From Siderastrea radians (Eukaryota; Cnidaria; Anthozoa; Scleractinia; Rhizangiidae), in assembly GCA_964017195.1 (NCBI GenBank), contig OZ024891.1, positions 7,217,994-7,281,993 on the forward strand: DNA of 64,000 nt. Direction: 5' to 3'. This document shows, piece by piece, positions 46,167 to 58,200 of the stretch (positions are counted from its first letter, which is position 1; every line of letters begins with the position of its first letter). The translations under genes were made by a program, and so were the position numbers. The notes beneath the pieces were generated by a model. The model saw only the letters and a program-made list of their open reading frames with translations, was not told the DNA's origin and made no database searches.

Positions 46167-49100
46167 CTAGAAACCAGTTTCGTGAATATCATCAGCATCC
46201 ATAGCCTGGTTAGCTCTCCCTGCGTCTGGGTCTGCCTTTGGTACTCCTTTGCGTTTCTTCGTGTCAGATTCGGCACCAGTCGGGACTAGAATATTGAGAA
46301 GTATCGCTTCCTTTCCATTGCTCATATCACCGCTAACTAGCGCTTCGTTTGTAGCAGCCATTGAGTGATCTGCAGTTGCCTCCTTATGACCCTTCCTAAA
46401 TTTCACCTCTGGAAATTTACAGGGTTCACTTCTTTGCGTTCTCGACCATACGCCAGATCCATTGGAGCTTTCTTTAGTGTCGACCGAAGAGCCATTCATC
46501 TTGCCCTCTTCTGCAGCACCGCTCTGGGTTTCCTTCACGGAATTGGGTGCACCTTCTCCTGGGCTTTCAATTGCTCCAGAGGTTTGGGTGCCCCCTGGGG
46601 GCTGATTCCCATCATTTGGGAAAGTCGTTATGGGGATATCCTCTATGTCCTCGAGTTCCCCGTGTGAAACCTCTGCCATATCTTCCTGTCCGTCGTTCTC
46701 CAGTGCCCTCACCGTACTTGTCACGGCAGATGCCTGGTATTGGATTTTAAAAGCATCAAGTTAATTAAATTTTCATAAATGTTACTATATAACAAAAAAA
46801 CGTAATGCAGTTACCGCAGAAGTGTCTCCTTCAGCCTGGGTTCTCTTTGTATCCAAGTCTGCCACATCCTCAGACATCCCTTCACGATTTGTACCAGCAT
46901 CTTGTGCTGACAATATCACACTCAAGCAACACTCCCAGTTGCACAGCGGGTTCTTGTAGACGCCGTACAAACTGTTACCCAGTGACACAAGATAACGGAC
47001 TGAAATAAATGAGAAGGACTGGGTGACTTAAACTGTATCGCTCCCAAGCCTTTGTGCGCATTTTCTTCATGTACACCTTGCAAGTAAGCATGGTAAGATG
47101 TTACCTTCTTAATACAACTACAATCTAAACTCCGCTAACAAACTTTGCCTGTCCTGAAGATAAAAACGTCACTGAAGTGGAAAATCAGTAGTCATTGTTC
47201 TACAAACGAACGTTACATCTTACCTCTATTTTAAATTATTTCGAGATCGCGAGTTGGATATGAGTTAATTATTCCACGACCGAGGGGTTGAATTTGAGGA
47301 TGTGAGGTGACTACATTTGAGAAGACTTCTTGGGTTAAGAAGTGTTACATGTTTTGATGGAGTGTAAAAGCCCACTAGTGAGGAACATCTAAGTGCGCAT
47401 TTATCTACAAAAAAGTTACCGGCCCCTGTAAGTTATATCATTTTCTGACCTAAAAATTCGGTCGCATGAATAGAATGAACAATAATTCCATAAATAGTTC
47501 TTTTAGTACTCACTAACTAGAAGCCCTGTCACCATGACATTAGCTGTAACCAGCAACACAGTGACCCCAACAGAATCTTTGTCCTTCTCTATTGAGTAGT
47601 TGACCATTTCTGACGGAATTCGCAACAGGACACCAACACTCAGATTGAAAAACGTAGCTACCAACGATGCAAGCTGCAGCAGATGCTCAAACGTGTCAGG
47701 GATTGGTCGAGCCTGCGCATGCGCAACGGCGTAGAACCCAGAAGCCATTGCCGCCATTCCGATGTAGGTTCTTCCTTCTGCGCCAATCAGGGATAAACCG
47801 GAAGTGAGAATCAACTTTCGGATAGTTTCCACTATTTCCCAGTACCAGCAACGCTCGTTGTAGTTTTCGTAAATGAAGCGCATACCTTCGACGATCTCAT
47901 AGCGCTTTGGTTGTAGATTTTGGCCGCGGTTTTTGATTTGAGGTCGATAGTAGAGGACATAGAGCACGATCACAATAAACAATGGGAACAGTACAGGGTA
48001 ACTGGAGCCCACATATGCGGCTGTAACGTACTTGTTGTAAGTCTTTTCAAAGCATTTTAAGCTGTAATCCATCTTAAGGTAGTAGGTACAATTCTTCATC
48101 TCCACGTCCTGAAGTTAAGTAACAGGACATTAGTTTTTGCCTTCTCCAGTAACTATTTTGTTACGAAAAACGATTAACTTCACGCCGCACATCCTTTTTG
48201 AACCCAAGCTCCCTTCAAATTCGTCATTGTGGCTAAAACGTTCACTGAGTCGGCAGGCCCACTTCACCGAACGGCCGCTGTACATCACGGACTTCAATCG
48301 CATAGGCCGAAATTTGAATTAAACTGAAGTTTAGGCACGTCTCATTTAAAATGGTTCTTAAGTTAATTCGAGTTGAAATCTTTTTTTTTTCCGGCAAGGC
48401 TAAATGTTGAATACACGTCATTTTTGACCAACCTTAGAAATCAGCCTAGGCGTTAAAAATACTGAGTTCCGTTTTAGACGAGACGTTTCGGGAATAACCC
48501 CTTCATCAGTCGTGGCAAAAAACTAAAGATATAACAAATATTACAAATTTTTCAAATCTTTCAGGAACAACAACAGTATCTGTTATATATGTGGCAAACA
48601 TTACAGATATTAAACATTACAAATATGGGCTGTAATATTTGCCACGACTGATAAAGGGGTTATCACCGAAACGTCTCGTCTAAAACTGAACTTGGCACTT
48701 TTCAACAAACACCTTTTCCCACAAACGTTACACAAAGTGCTAACACATCATATTTATTTAATATGTATTTATTTTTTTGTTAAAATACTGACATGTTCCA
48801 AGAAATGATTGTTTTCAAACCTGGCAGATCTCGTGACATGCTGGGGGAAGCATTCGGAGGATCCTTGAACTGACTTCTGGGAATGTAATGAACATGACCA
48901 AGAAGGCACTGCGGTAGCAATGCTCTTTACACAGCGAAATTGCGACTGCCTTTTCCTGCCCCGCTATGGCCTTCGTCCGCCTACAACATAACAGGACACG
49001 AAAGAGTTAAACAAATGCTATGATGCGTTTTGCAGTTAAACTGAAATCGTATCTCAGAGGTGGACACGTACCAGTGATTTTCAGTGACTTTGAGACGAGT

Positions 49101-49244
49101 TTTCTCTTGGAGTACACGACTTTCTGTATTAATACTTTTTTCTAAAATATTACGAGAATCGGATTGGGTTAACTTTTTTATCCAGGGAGTCGCAGGGATC
49201 GTTGCAATCGCTACCAACACCACTGTCACCATCATTAAATTTTG

Positions 49245-49294
<50 letters not shown>

Positions 49295-52200
49295 GTCATC
49301 ATCATCATCGTCATCATCATCTTCATCATAGTCATCATCATTGTCATTTTTGTCTTCGCAGTCTTCCTTGTCACCCTCTTTATCACGAACAAACAGACAG
49401 TGGAATAGTGTATTCCATAAAGGGGAGCCGACGAGAACAAAACTGAAAATCTACTCCAGCGTGAATACAATCTATGATCAATGGTCAAATGAGCAAAAAC
49501 CTTTACGATAAACAACAACAACAACAACAACAACGGTAAAGAAAAATGAAAGTCATACTTGATCAAGAGTTTCCTGATCTGGAAATAGGCAAACGCCAGT
49601 ACAATAACTCCTACATTTAACACCACTGTTATCAACAGCCCAACATAAGCGTTCATCTTGAAGCTGTCTTTGAAACAATGAAGAGGGGCGATCTGAACCA
49701 GGTTCAACTGGACAAACTTAGCATAGTTGGTAAGCTGTAGGAGAGCTTCCGGCCACTGTACATACGAGAAAGCGTCCAAAGTTCCAGCAGTAACCTGAAT
49801 CATAGAGTGAACAAAAGAAGGTCGAGTTTCTACTTCCTGGCCAAGTACATCAAATAATTTTGAGTATCAACATTTTGGAAATCTACGTTTTATTAGATGC
49901 TTTAAGTTTTCTTTGTATATTTTACTTTTATTTTTATGTAATTTTATTTGTTTAAATTTTATTGTATCTAAACTGATGAAAATGACGTCTCAAACGTACC
50001 TGATAAAATCCTATGACGATTTTTAAGCGTGCCAACACTATATCGGACAGTGTACGTGCCCCGCCTTTGGCCTTTCTATCGTCACGCACAAGAATGAAGA
50101 TAACAAGCAAAATGACGCACAAGATGAAGGTCATTTGCATCACTAGCCAGGGTAGCGTAGGGCATTTCGCGCAGCGTGACATGGACTTGTAATATCCTTT
50201 GACGCACACCTGAAGAGAAGCACGTCACAAGAGAAGTGAGGATATATTATTTTCTGTTACATGAGGTAACTACAAGGAGTATGCAAAACGAAGAAAAGAA
50301 ACGCGAACAAACAAACGAACAAGCAAACGAAAGACGCTGGGACTGAGTAAGAAAGGGGGTGGGAGGTGGGGTAAGGGGTTTTTGTTCGCTCTGAAAGTTG
50401 AAATCGGTTACCATATAATGTTATGCCATCTCAAATTATAATAATTCTCCCTGAAAAGGTAAGTCTTTTAACAAGACTTCATATATCTACAGGACGCTTA
50501 GATGAATAAAGGTAAAATATCAGTAACCTAGAGCAAACAGTGTCAGAACTTCTTCAATTTTTCCAAATATGATAGGCATGGTATCATCAAGCCCTGTGAA
50601 CATAAAGAGGGCCGAATAAATCAATACATCAATTGTTGAGACCACGGTATACAGTTATTCTAACCCACCTCACAAAGTGGTCCTCCATAACCTGTCTTAC
50701 AAGGTTTTCGAACTGAGTTGAGCAGTCCTAAGCAGGACGCAGCCTTTGGACACGGGTAAGGTTTGGGGAATATTCCCGTAAAATTCACATTTGCGTGGTT
50801 AAACTTCTCGTCAGGAACCATCAAGGCGTCAACAAAACGCTGATATTCCCAGCTCTCGTTATAATCTCTGAACTTCCACCAGTAGCCTTGCTTTACCAGA
50901 ATAGTCTCGTTGCAGAGAATACCGCGGATTCCCTTTGGACACGCTTCGCACCTGGTAAACCGGCCCCTGCGGTAAAACGAGTCTATGCAGAAACAGCCAC
51001 GGTAGCTTGCCCACTCGTCTGTCTTGGATCCTGTACAAAAACACCAACATTTTGAAGACTCGTAGTATAAGCATCGCTTTTTATTAGTGGAAGTCTATTA
51101 TAATCATCCTAGTAAAGTAGTGTTGAGGTGGGGTGGTGGGCCACTTATATCTTAAGGTGACGGGCTGGTGCACTAATAAGTTGCAGTTATTTGTTGAATA
51201 AAAGCAGCTTCTTTAAAACAGCAAGTACACCAGGGTCACTTAACAATTCATTGACAGCATTATTGACTCTTTTGGTGATGCACACTGTGGAAGATTACTT
51301 GATTTTGTGACTTGTTTATCGATGAATCTCAGCGGTGTCAAATTACAATGTTGCTATTACCATTTCTTGTCGTTTGTACTTACTCATTCCTTGTCTTTCG
51401 TTCAAAGTTATTCCGGCCTCTTATTCCAGTGTACGAAGACAAGTTACAATAACTTACCGGCAGGACATACGCGGCAAACGAACTGATGTTTCCCAGGGAA
51501 CTTGTCTAACTCCACGTAGGTACCTTTTGGACAAGGCAAACACCCTGTCCGCCCAGCCAGGGTTCCGTAATGACCAATAGTATTCTGGTAAAATCCCCCT
51601 AGGATAAAGTTCTGAGTAAGTGTGACAATTAATGACTATTTTACCTTCCGTGAGCTTGCTTTAGATCTCACTTTACGCCATCCCACAAATAGTTGTGTTG
51701 GTTTTTCGTTCGGGAGAGAGGTTGTTGTCCTATCAAAGTGATAGCAAGGTGCTAAGGATAATTTATGGCTTAAAAATATGTGATGTAAGCAATATTTTGA
51801 CGTATTAACTTGGTATTTCTGGATATATAAAGTGCATGGTATTTTGGGGGGAGGGGCAGGGGTTCTGGGGTGGAGTGGGGGAGGGGTGGTATTCTTTTGG
51901 TTTTAAGTAGGTTTGACCCATTATTGTTTTGGGGGGTTTTAAAATGTGGCTTCCCGTCAACCCCAGCAATTCCCTCCCTTCAGGTGTATTGGCTGATTAA
52001 ATTTACCCATTTTCCGTGGTGCACGCCTTGTCTAAGTAAGTCTGGCTTGCAACTGGTACGCATATATGTTAACAAGACAAGAAATCCATCAATAGTAGCA
52101 GTACATTAAATGTTTGCAGCCATCCTAACCTCCTTCAAATGGGTCACACTTGCATTCGTAGACATAAAATAATATGCCTGGTATGTATTAGAAAGAGCTT

Positions 52201-55200
52201 GAATGTTTTACAAAGAACTAGAAAGAAGATATTAAGAAGAGCTTGGTAGGTATTAGAAAGAGCTAGAATGGCAAGAGCAGTTGTTTCAGGTATGTTTTAC
52301 AGCCAAAACATCCAACCTATCTTCAATATTTGTTTCATCCATTGTTCTTGCTTTACCTGCTGGGCAGTTTTCACAGATGTAAGAACCATTTGTTAGTCTC
52401 CTCTGGTATGTCCCGAAATGACACGGAGTACAATTAACGCCGACACAAGTGAATCCACTCCGCGCCAGTCCCTCTCGTAGTCGGTCGTCTCCGGGGACGT
52501 GAAATGGATATACGTTATCCGTAGGTGCACTGGAAAGAAAGACGGCCAAGAAAAATAGTCAATCGAAAGAATCTTATTATCATCTTGTTGAAATTAAACG
52601 ATAGAGTTCTTCTGTCGAAGGCACTATCGTGTGATAGGTTGCCCGAGGAAATTTGATGTTCACAACAAATATTAGAACGAGAACGTAGTTCGAGGGCTTA
52701 TATGAAGTTTGAACATCAAATTTCCCAGGACAGCTAATCACACATAGGGCCTGAGGCAGAAGAACACTATCGCGTCACGTGATCGATTTCGACCAATGGG
52801 AGCACACCAAAGTTTAGCGTTGTACTATAAATATTCATAGCACGACTTTGACTGTGCATTTAATTGCAAAGTTGTTTTTTGAACTGAATGTTTAATTTCA
52901 TCTAGGTACTTTTTATTAATAAACCAAGGCTAAATTGCCGGTGTCTAAATACCACTGCCGTTGAATTGAAATTCCGCACACCGCGAAACGCTAGTTGTGG
53001 TTAAGTCGATCAAAACAAAATGGACATTCATCGCACTTGTAATACAAAAGTATCAACTTACATCACAAGTCCAACTTTTCTGTGATGCTTGAAACTGTGC
53101 ATCTTGATTCTTACAAGAGCTGTCTGCAAAATGTAGCTGAAAGGATATTGTATAGAATTAGGTACAGGTCGTATAGGTCGCCATAAATAAATCATATAAA
53201 ATGACGGGATGGCAGACTTACCCTTGCTGGCCGTCGATTGACAAACAAATTTTGACTTATCACAGTTCGGAATTCTATCCAACAAAGTAAAGTACTTACA
53301 TGAGAGATAAGTTGCCGAAGTTATTGTAGTTAAACGAGTCACTCTTCAAGTCTGCCAGCTCAAAATTGTTAGAAAGAGTCCTTTGAAAAAACAAAAGAAG
53401 ATGTATCTCAGTCTAAGACGACCTCACACGGGTGAAATGACTAAACTTAAAAAACTCTAAAAAGTTGCAGCATTGTCCTTTTACACTAGAGACTGATCAA
53501 AAACATGAAATGGTTGTTTACCCTTGAAGCCCCAATATCAATATGTGTATTCTCCTCAATGAGCTCCGTGTACTTCTTATGTTATATGTCGGGGAATAAG
53601 CCAATACATAAGCCAAGGTCTAACCAATTTGATCTTCTGGATGACATTTGTGTAGAAGATAGATAGATAAATAGATGTTTTATTCACTTAAAACTTGCAG
53701 CCAAAGGCTGAATTGAGTTAAGATTTACAGTAAGTAAAAACTGAGAGGGAAAATTATAAATTACTAGGTCTAAAAGTCTGATTATTGAAATGTTTGGTGA
53801 TTTTATTCGTAATTTTTTTGGCTGTCAATTTTTTTGGTGGTCATTTTATGTCAAGTTCGACAATGATTTGTCTACTGTGATTGCGAGCTCAGCTAAATCA
53901 CACCTGAGGGGCCCTAGACACTGCCTAGAGAGACTACTCTGCAATTTGATATCGACTGAGCTGAGATCAGTAAATTGGCCATGGTATAAAAGAGGTAAGA
54001 GGTTCAAAAGGTTTTTTTTTTTTTTGCGTTTCAATCAGCTCTTTGACAAACGGCTAAATCTCTTTACAGTGGCCAATACACCTAACAAAACTCAAGGGCA
54101 CCCAACGGTTCGTTTCAGGTAATATCTGTTCGGTGAGGCCTAAATTGCCTGCAATATTCAGATTTGATTGCAGGGAAAACAAGAGATTTCTTTTGCGAAA
54201 CATCACCTTAGACTTTAGTAGCTAGGGGACTGTTTAATTCCTATTGTTTTCGGAGGGACAAATATGTCGTTTAGAGTGTAAAATAACGTCAGCTAGCATT
54301 TTCGGAGAGCTATCAGCAGCTCAGAAAATCGGCCGATAAGATTCTGTTTACTAAAATTTCTGCGGCCTAAATTTTCAGCTAAAAACCCTAAACAGATCAA
54401 CATGTGTTAGCTGACACAAATATGCCTTTAAAAAGCTCTGAATCAATCTAAGGAAGTATAAAATAATATTTGAAGTATTTCGCTTAAGTTTTCTCGTTGG
54501 GTTCCCTGAAGAACTCGATCTTTGAGTTCCACAGCTCTACCGACACAGCCAGCCACGGTTTCACTGGAAGAAAATAATCAAAATAACTTATTGCAAACCT
54601 AGCGGCAAGAAGAAGAAGAAGTACTTGAAACATCCTTTGGTTTTTCCGATTCAAATTCTTAACTGAACTAACTGACAAATTTGGCTAACAGTGAAGTGAC
54701 GCTTTCAGCTTGTATCGGTCTAGACAGCACTAAAATTGAATTAGATAAACAGTACTTACAAAGTCTCCAGACCTGAGGCTCCCTTAAAAGTGTTTGGGCC
54801 AACCTCTGTAAGATTATTGTTGTTGAGAAACCTAAAATCGAAGGAATTAAAAAACAATTCTAGACTGAAATTTTAAAATGTTAAGTCTTGCGACCAGTCA
54901 AATGCATTGAACGAGCCAGTGCCAAGGAACAGTTTCTGTCCGACATGGTTCATCACTACTTCCTCTGGAATAGTCCATGAAAGGTTTACCACCGCCACTT
55001 TTTTAATTTCCTCTAACGGTTTGTTGTCACCCATTTATACACCTGGGTAGACAGAGACCAAGTGGTGAGTAAGGTCGGTAATTTTCTTGTCTAGAAGAAA
55101 AGATGGAGCGAGCACTCCTCGAAACCCCGACCTCCCGATCGACATCCAACGTTCTAACCGCCTCAGGTCACTTATGGCATGGTTTGGGCGTAATTTACAT

Positions 55201-58200
55201 AGAATCTACCGAAATGCCATAACTCTGCGAGAATTTGCCGAAAAACTCTCGAACTTGGCAACTGTGGAAAAACTGATGACCCTTACTCAGTTTTGACTTC
55301 ATCTGTCAATCAGTTGTGTCACGTGACCAGTAAAGGCTTCATAACGGTTAAAATTTTCAGCGTGAAATGGGGACTATAAAATGAAATATAATTAAATCTT
55401 TTCGGGTGTCATTCCTCTTACATGCTAAGGGATTATCATAAAGTCGCCTTTTAAACGTGTCCATACTAAGTAGGAATCCTGAAAATGATGAAAATAGGTC
55501 ACGTGACTTAATAAATGCTTTAATAATTTCTAATATAAATAACAGAGACCACCTCACAAGGCAAATTCATTATAAGCTCTTAGGATGTAAAAGAATGACA
55601 CCCAAAAAGGTTTACTTTTGTTTCATTTTATACTCCCCACTTTACGCTAAAGATTTTCACCGTCAATCATCCTTCAACGGTCACGTGACACAATTGCTAG
55701 GCACTTAAGGCTAAACATCGAGTTAAGCCATCAAGTTCTAAATGGGTGCCAAGTTTGGGACCATTTCAGCAAATGTCCTCAAAGTTATGATCAGTTGAGT
55801 AGATTTTATGCAAATAAGACCGTAACCATGCCTTAAGTGGCCTGAGGCTGCACCAAAATTGTGTTCATGGCAAAATGACGCCTGAGCAGGGGTTCGAAAA
55901 TTCCTTACTGATAACGCAGTGCTGAAAAGTGCTATGGGTTGTTAAAATAACAGCAATTCGCTTTTTTTGTTGAATTGTGCGATTCTTAATTTATTGAAAA
56001 ACATCCGTTACTTACAAATTTTTGAGACTCGCAGTATTTTTAAAAAGGTAATCAGGTATTGCCTTGATTTCGTTGTGCTGCAAAAACCTGCAGTCAGGGA
56101 GGAGACAAAATAAGTGCTCAGTAGTTGCTGTTTTTTACTTATGTTTGATAAGTTAGCGATTACACCATTGCTTACAAATCAAACTTGTTCGAGTAATGGA
56201 CTGTAATGGACCCCGAGTAATGGACGAGTGAGTAATGGACCCTGCCCTCCCCACCGCCCTTACCTAGATGCAATATTTATAACATCTTCTAAATGACAAT
56301 GCTTTAAATAACAACTAAAATAAACGTTCGTTACCCCAATGTTGTGTGCTCGCCAACTTCGCGGTGAAGGTAATAATCTTGGAACGATCAGTAGTTTTGG
56401 ATCGGGGTTTTTTTTGGCCTGGTCAAGATTTTTGCAATGGTGTCTTTAAACAGTTAACACTGCTTTTGAGTGTCTGTTTTATTTTTCAATCTTTTCTCAT
56501 TGTTATCTCTGTTTTCCTTTTAATCTTTTCGTCCACAAAGAAAGAAAGAACCGTCATCTCCCTGGCGTGCACGTATTACAAGCGGGAAAGTGTTTTGTTT
56601 ACTATGGATTGGATTTTGGAATTGGTATCTGTGTGCATCACTTACAAATACTCCAAGTTCTTTGCGTCATTCAACAGCTGAGCATTCAGCTGGGTCAACT
56701 TGTTCATACTGACCGACCTAAATAGAAAGATAAGGGCGTAAAGAGAGAAACAAACAAACAAACCAAGGAAAGAAATTAAAATACGTAATACGACTATTCT
56801 ACTGGCTTTTAGTTTCCGAAAATAAAACTTAGCTACTCCTCCCTCTCCCCTCCCCCTTTTCTCCCCCCTCTCCCCCCTCTCCCCCCCCCTCTCTCTCTGT
56901 AGGAAACTACTAGATCAATCCTTCCTCAACTCCTTCTTCTACCTATCTTCTCTGATTGACAAGCGGTTTCACAAAATGTGATACATACAGCACTTTGAGT
57001 TGATGGAGTCCATGAAATATATTATGTGGAAGATCCCAGATCTGGTTGATGAACAACCACCTGCAGAGAAAGCGGATTATCTGGTCATGAGAGGATTGTA
57101 TACGACCTGTCATATGGCAACAACGTTATTCCATATTGTGTCTGTTATGTCAACATGTCACGTGTTAATATCAGTTACTGCGTTAGCTTCAACGAGAAAT
57201 ATTTTCGCAAATGTGAAGTAAAATGTTATCTATATCGGGGATATTACACTGCGGCTTGAAGATATAAATGTTATTTTCTCGTGGTAAAAACAATAGTTTA
57301 CGAACGAGCGCTGCGATTGAGTAAAACATTGCTTTTTTACTAAGAGAATATAAATTCATATCTTCAAGCCGCCGTGTAATTTTCTTTTTATTATATATAG
57401 ACAAGAGTATTTTTGCACAAACAACAGCGTAAAAGCGGGAAATGACGTCATCGATATCATCACTAGCGAGGACATGGAAAATACGTCACTCGAGTCCCGG
57501 AAGTAATTTCGTATGAACTTTACAAGTGTTTTATTTTCCACTTAAACGCTCTTTTCTACATAATAAAAAGTGATCCTTACAAATGTTTCAGCCTTGGCAA
57601 GCCTTGGAAGCTTCCACTCTCCAGACGTGAAATTCTGTTCTCATTCAGATAGCTAGAAAATTCAAAATTTATATCAGAACAGTTGGAAGAAAGCGTTGAC
57701 TCTTCAAATTAAAATCAGTAAAAAGATTTTTTAAAAAATGAGAAACTTTTCTGTCTCACAGCGTTGAGAGTTTTGGCAGTCCATTGAACACTCCTTCTTT
57801 GATGAATTCGATGTTATTTCCTGATAAATCCCTTAGAAAGAAAAGCAAAAGTGAATCACTAAACAGCCCTTTCTGATAACTCTTTGCAGGGTAAATTCCT
57901 AATTGACGAGGTAAATAGGCCACCGTAGAGAAAAATCCAGCTAATAAATCCAAATTTTTTTGTCCTTCACTTTCCCACCGACGCAGTGCCACACTTTCTT
58001 CAGAAACTAATCCGTTTATTCATTCCTTATTTTAGTTGCTGTTGTCTAGTTATTCAAGTGTTGTTTATACTTACAAGACTTCCAAATCCATTAAATCGCT
58101 CAAGAGGCCCTTCGGTAGGTATTCGATACGGTTCCTTGCCAGATTTCTAAACAAAAGACGTGTTTTTGAATACATAGGGTCGACCACTGCTTCCACTCTT

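Larger units (their letters stand above)
48466..48691. mobile_element. 226-bp foldback carrying two hammerhead-like motifs
   Basis: GTTCCGTTTTAGACGAGACG at the left is mirrored by CGTCTCGTCTAAAACTGAAC at the right. The mirrored arms are about 55 bp, with an AT-rich centre. It lies in an intron of the LRR gene. Confidence 0.75.

Noticed and set aside
49150..49446. Polyhistidine and polymethionine readings
   Set aside because: These are translations of an (ATC)n microsatellite inside an intron; the true exon ends at 49559.
53058..53280. Extension of the open frame 5' of the LRR-like exon at 53300
   Set aside because: It runs through the GTAAGT donor at 53299 and has no repeat pattern, so it is intron.
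54484..54678. Possible extra LRR-gene exon ending KPWLAVSVELWNSK...
   Set aside because: It has an acceptor but no LRR pattern and no good donor, and exons 54831-54760 and 53380-53300 already join in phase without it.
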